Below, one piece after another: positions 10,483-21,603 of a DNA stretch of 64,000 nucleotides. The stretch is from Allantophomopsis cytisporea (taxonomy: Eukaryota; Ascomycota; Leotiomycetes; Phacidiales; Phacidiaceae), in assembly GCA_024752435.1 (NCBI GenBank), contig CP103035.1, positions 372,001 to 436,000 on the forward strand, given 5' to 3'. The stretch's first letter is position 1; each line of letters opens with the position of its first letter. The position numbers and the translations under genes are program-made. The notes beneath the pieces are model-generated. The model saw nothing but the letters and a program-made list of their open reading frames with translations, was not told where the DNA came from and ran no database searches.

Positions 10483-11838
10483 ATGTTGTCTTCTTTGGTT
10501 TCTGTCGCTACTGTCCTTACTCTGGCGATTGCCACTCCCGTAAATCATTACGGTGTTGTGGACGCCGAGCAATTGTTTGGAAGGGCTTCAGAGTCATGTA
10601 GTAACCCGCAGACCAGTTGTCAGAATACCACTGCTGTGTCGAACTTGTGCTGTTTCAACTACCCTGGAGGACAATTCGTTCAGACTCAATTCTGGGACAC
10701 TGATCCGGCTACAGGTAAGCTCTTTACATGATATTCGGGTAACCATACATCTAACAGAGTATATCAGGTCCAACGAACTCCTGGACGATTCACGGTCTCT
10801 GGCCAGATCATTGCGATGGAACATATGATTCCAACTGCGATTCCAGCCGTGACTACACAGACATTGGCACGCTCATCTCAGATGCTGGCAAGACATCTCT
10901 CCTGTCCTACATGAATACCTACTGGGTATCCGACGACGGAACGGCCGAGTCCTTCTGGGAGCATGAATGGTCCAAGCACGGCACATGCATCAGCACCTTG
11001 GACACGTCATGCTACACAGACTATACGAAAGGGGATGAAGCCGTCGACTTCTTTTCAAAGGTCGTCGAGCTCTTCAAGACCTTGCCAACATACGAGTGGC
11101 TTTCCGCAGCAGGCATCACGCCATCCAACTCAAAGACCTACACGCTCTCTGAGATTGAAACAGCGCTCAGTAATAACTACGGGTATGTGCCATACCTCGG
11201 CTGCGACGACGACGTCCTCTCTGAGGTCTGGTACGCCTACTACGTCAAGGGCTCCTTACAGAAAGGCACCTTCATTCCCACCACTCCTGTCGGAAGCTCC
11301 ACCACCTGTCCTGATAGTGGCATCTCCTACCCTGTAAAGTCATCTGGCACGGCAGTCCCAACTACAACCACTGCCTCCGCCACTGCCACGGGCACCAAGA
11401 CCAAGACCACTACAACAGCCACCTCCACCAGCACTTCCGCACCGTTCTCGGGCAAGGGTTACCTTGAAGCGTACACCTCCGGTAGTAACGAGGGTTGCTT
11501 GATCTCCGCAGGTACGTGGTACGTTGGTGGCACATGTGCTACTTATACCGCCACGACTTCTGGCTCGAGCTTCACCCTCACGTCCAGCAAGGGCGACTGC
11601 GGTATTTCTGATGATACCTTTGCATGTGGTAGCAGCGTCTCTTCTACCAGCTTTACTGTAAGTTATTATGCTATTTCTTGTCCACTCGTGCTAATCGTAG
11701 TAGGCTATTGACGGTTATCTCGCTACCGGTGGTAGTGACGTCTTCTATGCTTCTGCTATCCCCAGCGGAAGCACACAAGAGGATGTCAGTACTTCATCAT
11801 CTAGTGTCGAGGTTAAATTCAAGTGGACTTCGACCTAG
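10483..11838 (+). CDS. Secreted ribonuclease T2 with Rny1-like C-terminal domain
   Basis: Three exons are inferred: 10483-10714, 10768-11657 and 11704-11838, giving 418 residues. Introns are 53 and 46 nt. A hydrophobic signal peptide follows the ATG at 10483, which was chosen over the upstream ATG 10417 because it starts the hydrophobic segment directly. The two catalytic signatures are complete: CAS I (WTIHGLWP, His86) and CAS II (FWEHEWSKHG, residues 140-149, with His143 and His148). A Ser/Thr-rich linker (about 270-303) separates the nuclease from a roughly 110-residue C-terminal domain ending in VEVKFKW, as in yeast Rny1 and other fungal T2 enzymes. It hydrolyses RNA through a 2',3'-cyclic phosphate, outside the cell or in the vacuole. 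The downstream flank is long and gene-poor. Confidence 0.93.
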
Positions 11839-14088
11839 GTTGGAGATATGAGGTATGGTGTGATATAGGGTATCATATACGCTTGGTATTTATGATGACT
11901 GAGCTGTTGTTAACACATGGCGCCATGATTATGGAAAATTGGGATTCTTTGTACATATTGCAATACGAAAGCTTTCATATGGTGGTATATGGTGATTCAT
12001 AGGGTCGACTTTTCGATTACGGCTGATGTATAAAATTAGCGTGGATGTCAATGGATGATCTACACATTCATCAAACGAAGTGAAAGAATAGCCATGATGG
12101 GGGTGATGTGCTTATAAGTCGTGGTATCTCAATGTGGTGATGTGGTGTGAAAGATGTTGATGATAATAGCGATAAATACATGACAAGATCGACGACGACG
12201 ATGGAGAATTGCAATCAATCTATCCGCCGATATATGCTCGGTGCAGAGGATATGTCACCAACTTCCATTTCGAATATGACGCTGCAGTAGCATATCTATC
12301 TTCTCTCAAGAGCTTACAGGCCGATCCATGCCTAAACTTCTCGTCACCAGAACCATCAATACTATAGGAAATAAACAAGACCATAGCATAATTCACCCCG
12401 TAGTGCCGATATCAAAGGACATAGATATATAAGATTTATCGGAAGATATAAAGCCCTCTTGTGTCGTCAGATGTTACTTGACTGTCTGCATCTATACCTA
12501 AGAGAGGGATACTGCTAAGGTGGGTATATAAGCAGTAGGGAATTCATGAGTATGGACTTTCTTCGAAAATAAAGAAAAATGGTAGGACTGAACTTATCGC
12601 GGTCTGTTAGATCGTCAGAAGTGCTGGCTCGATACTATTAGGTGAATAGTATTTTAGTGATCGTGGGAGGGAAAGGGAGGGGAGACAATGACGAGCAATC
12701 CAAAGCAAAGAGAAGTTTGATATCAAATGTATTGCGAGATGTAGCAGTATAAATCGACAAGGTAATAGACTGAATCGTTATGTTTGAGAGCTCCTGTATA
12801 GGTTTACTTATCAGCGGCACACATTGTTTGTCCTATGGCCCTATGTTTTGATCCGAGTCTAAACATATACAACGACTTGACTTTAGCTGCTAGTTAACTA
12901 AGTATCACAGAAAATTTAATACAAAGAGTGTGCTCCTTGATACACAGGATAAAATTAAACTACATGTACAGCATCGGTAAGGAGATGACCTGATGGCTAA
13001 TCTCCTCGTCCTCTGGCTCTGCATGTTTCAAAGTAACCGTTAAGGATGAATCAGGGTTGAACGGTGGTAAGATATAGGATGGCTCCAGGAAGGAGATGAG
13101 GTCTTGAGATCTACTCTATGCTGTAGACGCGTATCCTGCTTCACAAAAAAAAATGCCAAAGTAGATATGGCTTGCTATACGGCTTATTTATATTCGTTGT
13201 TGGCCCAAGTGGATAGGGTCTCCATAGACAAATACTGAGATCTCTTCATATATCAGTTTTCATTGTCATCAAGCCATAGTTATGTCGGTGTTTGTCTGTC
13301 TCATGTTGAATACACCCAGTGTTGGCGTCCCCTGAAGCTTCATATCATCTGAGATTAGGCTTATCTAAAAAACTTGGTTCTCGGGATGGAACTTATCATT
13401 GCCTTCATCATCTTTTGAACTGCTGCTGAAGTAATTGGACATAGTCTCTTGATCAGGATTTGGGGGATTTGGGGCAGTTACATTGTTAAGGAGACTATGT
13501 ATCCTAAAATATTCATATTATCCAGTATAGAGTACGTGACATATGTTTGTAGTATCCTATGAGGTGATAGGGCAACAGAATATAGCTGTAAGCTATAGCA
13601 CAGTATAATCCTGAACTTTATGTAATCGAACATTTCTGAAATTATGCGGCTTGGACGGAGTATGTTTTGCGATTTATGATACAGCTTAAGTATAAAAAAG
13701 TGTGCAGTAGTGAATAAGTATGAACTCATTAAATTGCTTGTAGAGAGGCAATGATTTCAAGTTATACTGACCAGGGAATTTGTAGTTCTCATCATGAATT
13801 TTATCTACAAGGAGAGTTATTTTGTTGTATATCAGACATAGAACGTCTAGAAACAATAAATCCCGAATAAAACCCTTTTACTTCCCTAACCCACCACCAA
13901 TCAACCCAGAACATAACCTTTCTCTAACACGCACAAACCTATTAGATCACCAACCCCTGACTCGTAACTCGTATTCCACACCTGACAGAAGCCCTCGCTA
14001 GTCGCAACCCAACTTCCACATCGCAATCCAAGCTCGGAGTAATCTTTGATTCTATTATTGAATAGAGATCGCATCTTCAACAACAGCC
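11839..14088. other. Gene-poor AT-rich region
   Basis: This is 2.2 kb with no open frame that resembles a protein. It is AT-rich with many short homopolymer and TATA-like runs. Frames at 12638-12820 and 13478-13729 (minus) are short and hydrophobic only through AT bias. It may contain the RNase T2 3' UTR. I see no transposon ends. Confidence 0.45.
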
Positions 14089-14169
14089 GGCCAGGTGACG
14101 GAGTGGTTAACGTGACAGCCTAGAAAGCTGTTGCCTTCGGGCGCACAGGTTCGAATCCTGTCCTGGTCG
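14089..14169 (+). tRNA. tRNA-Ser (anticodon AGA)
   Basis: The 81-nt sequence folds as a class II tRNA. The acceptor stem pairs 14089-14095 with 14162-14168, and the discriminator is G. The D loop contains AGTGGTTAA. The anticodon stem ACAGC/GCTGT closes a CTAGAAA loop with anticodon AGA at 14122-14124. A long variable arm (TTGCCTTCGGGCG) is typical of tRNA-Ser. The T arm ACAGG/CCTGT carries the B box GGTTCGAATCC (14148-14158). There is no intron and no encoded CCA. Confidence 0.96.
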
Positions 14170-14714
14170 ATTCAGATTTTATTTTTGATGTTTTTGATAT
14201 TTTGACGCTTTCGATGAGTTTGGGTTCATGAGAATTGAGTTGCGGCTTATTCGATAATCATAAGGCCTGTAAACTCAGGAGTTTATCCAACCATTAATAT
14301 ATTTTGCTTTCTTCCCTTCTGCCATACAAAAATACTGGATTGGATTTCCTTTGAAGTGTTTATCGCAAATATAACTATTCTGATTATTTTGGTGGTTCGG
14401 ATTTTATCATCTCTGGCCTTCTTTAGAAGTTCCGGGTTCCAAGTGTGGGCAACACAGAGTGGAATTAGAACCCTATATCGCTGATATAAATGATGGTTTG
14501 GGATTTGAGATGTTTTGCTGGGAATCTGATCTTCATAGTATCATACGAGACTCGTCTGTAGAAATATCTTATGGCCGTAGAGTGGAGGGTCTCCAATTGA
14601 TGTTCCTAGTTCCACTACACAGCCTAAACCTCGGCAGATGCAAACGTAGCAAAATTTTCTCAATCTGGGAAAACTGCAAAAAGATAATCCAGACGAAACT
14701 AGACAAACAACTAA
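14170..14714. other. Spacer between two tRNA genes
   Basis: The spacer is AT-rich and holds the terminators of both flanking tRNA genes (T-runs at 14177-14186 on the plus strand; A5 at 14678-14682, which reads as T5 for the minus-strand tRNA). An open frame at 14459-14749 runs into the tRNA-Arg gene and is spurious. Confidence 0.6.
14177..14186 (+). terminator. Pol III T-run terminator of tRNA-Ser
   Basis: TTTT at 14177-14180 and TTTTT at 14182-14186 begin 8 nt after the tRNA 3' end, the normal place for RNA polymerase III termination. Confidence 0.8.
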
Positions 14715-14786
14715 TGACCTACGCAGGGATCGAACCTGCAATCTCTTGATTCGTAGTCAAGCGCCTTGCCATTGGGCCAGCAGGCC
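14715..14786 (-). tRNA. tRNA-Arg (anticodon ACG)
   Basis: The minus strand gives a 72-nt tRNA. The acceptor stem is GGCCTGC/GTAGGTC with two G-U pairs, the discriminator is A, and the D loop is AATGGCAA. The anticodon stem CTTGA/TCAAG closes CTACGAA, with the anticodon ACG encoded at 14752-14754 (read as CGT on the plus strand). The T arm is GCAGG/CCTGC with TTCGATC. It has no intron. It reads the CGN arginine box after A34-to-I editing (known for this isoacceptor). Confidence 0.96.
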
Positions 14787-15598
14787 AGTGAATATAGAAT
14801 CATTCTGCTAAAGTTAAGCTATATTGATGGGAACTCAATGTGCATACTCTCAATCATATCTAAAGGTCTATCTATCCATCAAGCATAACCTGAAACTCCT
14901 ATCGAAATATAGAGCAGCTCTGTGGCTTAGGAGATATGATAGTTGTCATTGTAGATTGTGTTATTCTTTGTTTCTCTTCAGATTGGGCATTCCATGAAAT
15001 GATTTCCGAGTTCATGATTCCAAAATTTTGATGGACAGACATAATCATGTATGTACTCCAAGATCAACTTCACATGTTGCAGATTCAAGAACATAAAGCT
15101 CTTCATATCTGATGTGCTAGAAGAGAAAGTTCATAGTCTAGGGCGTAACGAAAAGCCCGAAAGCCAAAGTCAATGAATAAAAGTCTTTCTTGCCATTGCT
15201 CTACAAATGTGTTGCATTTATCTGTAAATAAACCTCCCAAATGCATCCCTAATCTATGTGGTCTGCCAATAGAGACCCCAATAAAATCCTCATTATATAG
15301 TTTTATAGCTCCAATTGCCGCGAAGAGCTAAAAATGAATAAAAATGAAAACGCAAATAACCATATCCCACCCTTAGACGCAATATGCATGTTAAATGCAA
15401 TCCTATCCCAAGAGTCGTGTTCATATCCTACATTATGTCTATGTTCATATCCCAAGAATCTTAGTGACTGGTCGGTTATCCCCAGCACCGTTCATATCCG
15501 ATTATAGCTACTCTCTGGTCGGTTATCCCCAGAGATGAAGTGTTGAATTTGTTCTGGCCATTGCCAGTAATGAAATCGCGAAGAGGCATCTATGGGAC
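14787..15598. other. Intergenic region
   Basis: This is 0.8 kb of AT-rich sequence between tRNA-Arg and the permease 3' end. A short direct repeat, CTGGTCGGTTATCCCCAG, occurs at about 15467-15484 and again near 15517-15533. No gene is visible. Confidence 0.45.
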
Positions 15599-17326
15599 TT
15601 AACCCCAGAGGATGTTGAGCCTCCCCCAGCCCCTAGCCGGTGGGATGATAGGTTCCGGGTTGTCACGCATATCATCAAGAGCTTCGCGAATGGGGATCTC
15701 GGTCAAGGGAACCCATTTAGTTCCCTTATAAAATTTCCATCCGACAGTGAAGATGATGACGAGTGGAATATCAAGGTAAGCAGAGACGAAGGTGGAAGTG
15801 CTCCAGTTTCCTCGTGTGAAAGTGGTGAAGCCTCCAGTAAGGATGAAGATACCACACATGATAAGGGCAGCCCAGGATGCAGCGTAAGTCCACGAATGTG
15901 ACCAAGGGAGCTCCCGACGATCAATACCTTGAGCCTTGCAAGCTTGGATCAGACGGATGTGGTTGAGGCATACGCATCCCCAGTTGAAGAGAACAGCGCA
16001 AGCTGTCAAGTCCACGAACCAGTAGAACACGCTCAAAGCCGATGAGCTAACGGTTGTGTATGCGAGTGTAGAGAAGATAACCTGAGCCACTACAGCAACC
16101 CAGGGAATACCGTATCTGGTAACCTTCAGGAAGATCTTTGGAGCCTGTCCATTGAGAGCAAGGGAAAAGAGTGTACGGGTACCAGCGAGGAGAGATTGAT
16201 TGGAGGAGGACCATGCGGATGTCAGGACGACGGCATTGATGATGTGAGGCATGACCTTGATGCCGGCACGGTCTGCGGCAATAACGAAAGGCGATTGAGC
16301 AGCAGTACCTGAACTATTTGCAAGCCCATCATCATTGCTTGGCACAATCATGCCCACAATCAAGACCGAGATAAGGTAGAAGAAAGTAACTCTGGCGAAA
16401 ACTCTCTTGCAGGCCTTTGGGATATTCTGACGAGGGTTCTCAGTCTCAGCAGCCGCGACAGAAAGAGACTCGACACCAAAAAATGAATAGACAGCATTAT
16501 TCAGGACTGCCCAGAAACCGAGGAATTGTCCCCATCGACCCTTGGCGATATAGGGGACGAAAGGGCCTGGGTTATTCCAATATCTGAAACCTATGCGTTC
16601 TTGACCTGGAACACCTCCGAGGTCGATACAAAGCCCCATGATGACAATAGCGATAACGAGAAAGATCTTAAGAAGGGCCATGAAGAATTCTACCTCTCCA
16701 TACACACCAACGAAGACGATAGCTACAGCCAAAGTAATTACCAAGAAGATAGAGACCCAAATTGCTGGGCTGAGATCCGTCCAGTACTGGATGAGAACCA
16801 CAGAAGCAGAGATCTCCGATGGAACAGTAAGAAAAGAGGTGTAAACCACGTTCCAACCAATGGCAAATGCGAATGCAGGATCGATGAGGATCTCAGCGTG
16901 ACGGACGAAAGCTCCCGTTTGCGGAAAAAGTGCTGATACCTATACCATATGAACATTAAGCCAAAAAAGGAGAAGAAGAATATGTACCTCTCCAAGTGCA
17001 AATTGGACGGCGCAGACCACCAAGCCAATGATAGAATATCCAAGTAAAGCGCCTAGTGGACCACCAGTTGACAAAGCCGTACCAAGAGACAAGAAGAGAC
17101 CAGTTCCAATGGCTCCAGCAAGAGCAATCATCTGGATGTGTCTCTGATTGAGAGAACGCGAGAGTTGCTTCTCCTCACTCTCCAGGATCCTTACGGAGCT
17201 CCTGGTGTGATCATGATCATCTTGTAGGTCCTTCACGTGACCCTTACCGGATTCAGAGTTGGAGGAGGAAGAGGCCTCGTTATCTTGAAAGCCGAGCCCC
17301 TTCTCCAGTATATCACTGGAAGCCAT
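15599..17326 (-). CDS. Amino-acid permease (APC superfamily, yeast amino-acid transporter family)
   Basis: Two exons are inferred: 17326-16988 and 16939-15599, giving 559 residues. The 48-nt intron starts GTACAT and ends TAG, and joins LGE to VSALFPQTGAF, a conserved permease segment. The N-terminus is hydrophilic (about 70 residues, Ser/Asp-rich, with LNQRHIQMIALAGAIGTGLFL opening TM1). About 12 hydrophobic helices follow, including FFGVES and AAAETENPR...IPKA, which are hallmarks of fungal plasma-membrane amino-acid/H+ symporters. The exact substrate cannot be told. The start at ATG 17326 (MASSDIL) is preferred to more upstream codons because those would add an unrelated hydrophobic stretch. 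Confidence 0.92.
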
Positions 17327-18069
17327 GCTGTGAACCTCTGCTTCGACGTATGAGGACTTCCTTGAAGGAAATAAAAAGGCCCTAGTTGGTCCACCGAACT
17401 TCTGAACAGTGCTGAATGACAATCGTAAACTCAACCTCAGGAAACTAATAACATAGGACCCAACGTTTCTGTCAAGAAAAGAAAAACATGACAGCGAATG
17501 AAAGGAATAAAAAAGAACTAGACTTTCTATTTTCGCCACCAAGCACGCTATGGCTGCTTTGTGTGGATCGAGAGTGGAAATTTTGCCTCGCGGAAAATTT
17601 CAATTATGTCTTCAATACAGTCGCGTGTTTGGTAATAGATTCTCTTTTGAGAGATTTCGTTGCAAAGCGTCTCGTCCGTGCACATACAAATTCATCTCCC
17701 GCAACTTACGGTTGCTAAACGGTGCCAGCCAGTTGGCTTCAAAGATTCTTTCAAGGGGCTAGAAAAGTTCAACGTGGTGGTGCTAATGCACGAGAATGCC
17801 AAGAACCAGAAGACATATTAAAGAATATCAGCTTAGACATGGATTTCGACCCAAATGAAGCTCCTGTTGTCATCGACAAAAGTCCTCTTCTTCTGATAAT
17901 TTGGATCGATTGGTACGGCCGCAGCCACCAAATCTGTTGCAGTAGAAAACCGACATCGTTAAGCGACGTGGAGGGCTATATATTCGTCTCTCATGAATTT
18001 ATGGTATGAAATCATTGTCATTATTCCGTACACGTACTACCCCAGGTGCGCTGGGTAGTGTTCTCATAT
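17327..18069. other. Intergenic region, permease promoter side
   Basis: This carries the permease promoter and the SEN2 3' flank. Plus-strand open frames around 17488-18009 overlap each other in different frames and show no domain or codon pattern. I see nothing else. Confidence 0.45.
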
Positions 18070-21000
18070 CTAATCTCTACTACGGTTTGATAGCCATCGC
18101 TTCATAACCAACTCTCTTATCTTATATCTTTTCAACATGTTATCGATGCCCATAGCATCCTCAATAGGTTCAGGTGCAGGTGGTGGTATATCAACGTAAA
18201 CCAACACCACTGTCTTCTTGACCTGACTGTTCACTCTGTTAATACAATGCAGCCAATGCCAAGAACGCTTCTCTTTCTCGGCAATGACTGCTTGGAGACC
18301 TTCGTTCTCCGTCCAGTATGGATCACTGTAGGAGGGCATAACCACGACCGCAAACTCAGCATGAGAGAATGGTGGCCCACGGTTATAGAGAAGGAAGTCT
18401 ACAGAAAACTTAGTACCTCCTCGAACGACCCATCCGAGAGATCTGAAATGATGGTAGACAACATAGTTGAGCAAGAAGGGATCATCTGGTCCGGAGATGG
18501 GTTGTTCGAGTGGTGGATAGTATGATGCTGCGCGACAGGAGTCAAACAACTCTGGGATAGTCATTGGCTGTTTTGTCTCTGGATCAAAGACTGTCAAGAC
18601 ACCGAGTCCGTAGGCAAGGAAGAAAGTTTCCTCCAATGTCAGTTGAAGATGCTCCTTGTCAACAATGGTAACATCAGACTCAGGTACGCTGACATCATCT
18701 ACTTTGGAGACGGCTGCTGCGAGCTCTAGGCTTGGGGGGGATTCCTTGATGAATGTGGTCTCTTCAATTTCAGGCGAGAAGCGCACAGTCTTTGGGCTCC
18801 TAGGAGAGCTTGGGACAGCCTCGATTTCTGTGGCAGGTATTTCGATGCCGGTGGCTTGTACTTCTTGAACCAAGTCAACGGCGTTGCTTGAGAGTGGTGC
18901 AGTTTGTTCGCAGTCGGCCTGATCCTCAGTAGCTACATCAATGACTGCTACGTCTTCCGGGGGTCCAGAGTTTGCTGACCTAGCTTGGACGTTTTGAGCT
19001 GCATCGTCAGCAATTACAATATCCTTGGATTCCAGAACATTATCGGTCTGCTCAGTAGCGTCGGATTCCATAGTGGCATTTGGTGCGGGGCCTTCTTCAC
19101 CATCCAAGGAGGCAGGTTTGTCCATAGCAGTTTCAACAGCCTCTTCAATAGCGTCCACAGCCTCCGTAGCCACTTCAGTGAATTGAGCAGCGACTTCGAC
19201 GTCTTCGTCCTTGATACTGGTGGCTGCTTCAACCATCTTCTGTACAGAATCACCAGCTTCAATTGCGTTCTCTGTAACCTCAAAAGCATCGGTGCTAGCA
19301 TCGATAGCTTCCGTTATGATTTGGTTTTCGTCAGTGGCGATCTCATCCTCCAAAACTTCGGTGAGCTTGTCTTCATCAACTGAAGCATAGACTATACTGG
19401 AATTAGGTAAAGCAAGAAGCTCGAGCGGGCCTACTGGAGCTCCGGGAAATTCCTCAACAAGAACGTTCATAAAAGACTCTTCATTGGAGTTATCGTAGTT
19501 GCTAACGACTGAAACATGGTCGTCAAACTCATCAGCAGACTTGGTGCTCTCAACCGCAGTTGAGTTATCACTAATGCTGCTGAGAGAGTTAGGCAAAGCA
19601 AGAAGCTTAATTGGATCAACTGGAGCAGTGGACGGAGATGTAGGTATCGTCTGGATTTCGGGTTCAGTAGCTGGAGCAGTGGGAGGGGATGCAGGCGTTG
19701 ACTGGACTTCGGATTCAGTAACTGTTTCAACCACACCCTCCGATTCAACAGCTGGCTCAACAGCTGGCTCAACAGCTGGCTCAGCCTCAAGCTTGACTGG
19801 TAGCGGTGGGGTAACCTGTGCGATGTTCATGAGAGCGGGGTCATAGTTGCGAGTAACAGTGAGAACAGCAGGAACAAGCTTATTGTCATGCTCTGCGAGT
19901 GCTTGAGCAGCATAAGCTGGGATAACTGGGCAACCGCGCTTTTCACAAGCAGCCATGAAGACTTTGACAAGTGGACTTGGTTCTGGAATCTCTTCAACCG
20001 GAGTTGCAGCATGCTCAACAGTCTCAACAACTTCAGTAGCGAGAACGGGAGCAGCGTTCAACTGATAGGTATGCGTAGGAATTGGTTCTTCAGGGATAGT
20101 CTTTGGGGTAGCTCCTGGAGGCGGAACTTCCTCAGTTTGTTCGGATTCGGCAGTCTCAAGCGCAACCTCAGTCGTAGGTTCTGCAGACAAAACAGTAGAA
20201 GCGGTAAGAGGGTCGACCTCAGTCATCTCAGGTTCGGGCTCATCGGCGACGCTTGGCTCATTGGATACCAGTTCAGGCTCATGATCACCATGCTCAACCT
20301 CAGCCACCAAGTTTCCTTCTGTGGCCGCGGGCTCGGCATCAGTTTCGACATTGGAGATTGGCTCGGCTTCGTGATCATCATGCTCAGTCTCAGCCACCAA
20401 GCTTTCTTCGGCAGCCACGGGCTCAGCATCAGTTTCGACGACACTTGGCTCATGGGACGCTGGCTCAGGTTCGTGATCATCATGCTCAACCTCGGTCCCC
20501 GAGTCTTCTTCGGCGGCCACGAGCTTGGCATCGGTTTCGGCGACTGAGAGCGATTGGATAGACTGGTCTGGTTCCTGTTCAACAACCGCGGCCTCGACTT
20601 CTGGTTCCTTGGGGATTTCTTGAGAAGTTGGAGTGACATCCTCTGCGGCAGATTGCTGAGGCTCCTCTGCCAGCAGGGAGTCATCATGTGATTCGATGGA
20701 GCTCTGCTCCTCAAGTGTAGCTTCTGCAACATCTGATTCATCAACAAGTGGTATATTATCTTCGACCAGAGTGATTGTTTCAACAGGTTCATCAACAGCG
20801 GATTCGTTTTCCTCGACGACAGTGACAGGTTCAGCGATAGCAGCAACATCCTCCTGCTCCACTGATTCTTGTGGCTCAGGAGTAACGTCTACAGAAGAAA
20901 TTGGCTCAGCAGGGGTAGAGACCTCATCAGTGATGGCCTGATCAGCAGATAGGATCTGTTCAACTTCAGAAACAACATCATCCATGGCTGGGATCATTGC

Positions 21001-21603
21001 TTCAACAGCCACAGAGGACATATCAATAGCACTGTCGCGGATGGAATGGGTTTCAGGAGTGATATCCTGCTTTGCTGGTACCTCAGTCTGCTTACGCTCC
21101 TCGGATAGCGTCTGATCAATGGCTTCACGTTCCTTTCGGGCTCTCTCCCATTTGACTTGCTGTCTCTCGGCACGACGAGCCCTCGTGACCTCTTCGCTGG
21201 TCTGGCTCGCCTTAGCACCCTTCCTCCTCTTTTCTCTGTCGTGCCAACTAGGTTCACTTCTACTGAGATTGCCCTTGCCATAGAAGCCCTGTTCCCATAG
21301 AGCACGGGCAGATCTTGGGTCGGTGACATGCACTGACCGAGTCTCTGGCGAATACCATCCTTGATATGGGGTTTCTGGGTGAGATTTTGGTTGATTGTAG
21401 GTTTGAGAGATCCAGGTGTAGATTACATGAAATAAGGAAAGAGGATTATGTGGTACAAGAGTGGGTAGGGGAAACGTTCGGAGCGGGGCAGGCAACGAGT
21501 ATAGTTTGGTCAATTGCTGCGCTCGAGTTGGACCTCGAGGACGAGGAGCAACGGCATTTTGAGCAGCAGCTTTTGTGCTTGCCGTTGATGGAGATGAGGT
21601 CAT
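18070..21603 (-). CDS. SEN2: tRNA-splicing endonuclease catalytic subunit Sen2 with very large acidic insert
   Basis: This is a single exon of 1177 residues. Residues 1-165 match the Sen2 N-terminal part (basic, with YQGWYSPETRSVHV and ARALWEQGFYGKGNLSRSEP). The endonuclease domain is residues 984-1177 (LTLEETFFLAYGLGVL, then FRSLGWVVRGGTKFSVDFLLY). The catalytic triad candidates are Tyr1073, His1081 and Lys1129/1130; the Tyr-His spacing of 8 equals that of yeast Sen2. Sen2 cuts the 5' splice site of pre-tRNA introns within the Sen2-34-15-54 complex. Between the two conserved parts lie about 800 residues of Glu/Ala/Val/Pro/Thr-rich, probably disordered sequence, including three tandem 31-34-residue repeats (353-450). 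Yeast Sen2 is only 377 residues long. The frame is uninterrupted, so the insert is translated if the gene is. Confidence 0.92.
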   Translation of the reverse strand: MTSSPSTASTKAAAQNAVAPRPRGPTRAQQLTKLYSLPAPLRTFPLPTLVPHNPLSLFHVIYTWISQTYNQPKSHPETPYQGWYSPETRSVHVTDPRSARALWEQGFYGKGNLSRSEPSWHDREKRRKGAKASQTSEEVTRARRAERQQVKWERARKEREAIDQTLSEERKQTEVPAKQDITPETHSIRDSAIDMSSVAVEAMIPAMDDVVSEVEQILSADQAITDEVSTPAEPISSVDVTPEPQESVEQEDVAAIAEPVTVVEENESAVDEPVETITLVEDNIPLVDESDVAEATLEEQSSIESHDDSLLAEEPQQSAAEDVTPTSQEIPKEPEVEAAVVEQEPDQSIQSLSVAETDAKLVAAEEDSGTEVEHDDHEPEPASHEPSVVETDAEPVAAEESLVAETEHDDHEAEPISNVETDAEPAATEGNLVAEVEHGDHEPELVSNEPSVADEPEPEMTEVDPLTASTVLSAEPTTEVALETAESEQTEEVPPPGATPKTIPEEPIPTHTYQLNAAPVLATEVVETVEHAATPVEEIPEPSPLVKVFMAACEKRGCPVIPAYAAQALAEHDNKLVPAVLTVTRNYDPALMNIAQVTPPLPVKLEAEPAVEPAVEPAVESEGVVETVTESEVQSTPASPPTAPATEPEIQTIPTSPSTAPVDPIKLLALPNSLSSISDNSTAVESTKSADEFDDHVSVVSNYDNSNEESFMNVLVEEFPGAPVGPLELLALPNSSIVYASVDEDKLTEVLEDEIATDENQIITEAIDASTDAFEVTENAIEAGDSVQKMVEAATSIKDEDVEVAAQFTEVATEAVDAIEEAVETAMDKPASLDGEEGPAPNATMESDATEQTDNVLESKDIVIADDAAQNVQARSANSGPPEDVAVIDVATEDQADCEQTAPLSSNAVDLVQEVQATGIEIPATEIEAVPSSPRSPKTVRFSPEIEETTFIKESPPSLELAAAVSKVDDVSVPESDVTIVDKEHLQLTLEETFFLAYGLGVLTVFDPETKQPMTIPELFDSCRAASYYPPLEQPISGPDDPFLLNYVVYHHFRSLGWVVRGGTKFSVDFLLYNRGPPFSHAEFAVVVMPSYSDPYWTENEGLQAVIAEKEKRSWHWLHCINRVNSQVKKTVVLVYVDIPPPAPEPIEDAMGIDNMLKRYKIRELVMKRWLSNRSRD

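Noticed and set aside
14459..14749. 96-codon plus-strand frame
   Set aside because: Its 3' end lies inside the tRNA-Arg gene.
19888..20547. Long plus- and minus-strand alternative frames over the SEN2 insert
   Set aside because: Produced by the repetitive, stop-poor GAA/GCT-rich sequence of the insert; the SEN2 frame explains it.
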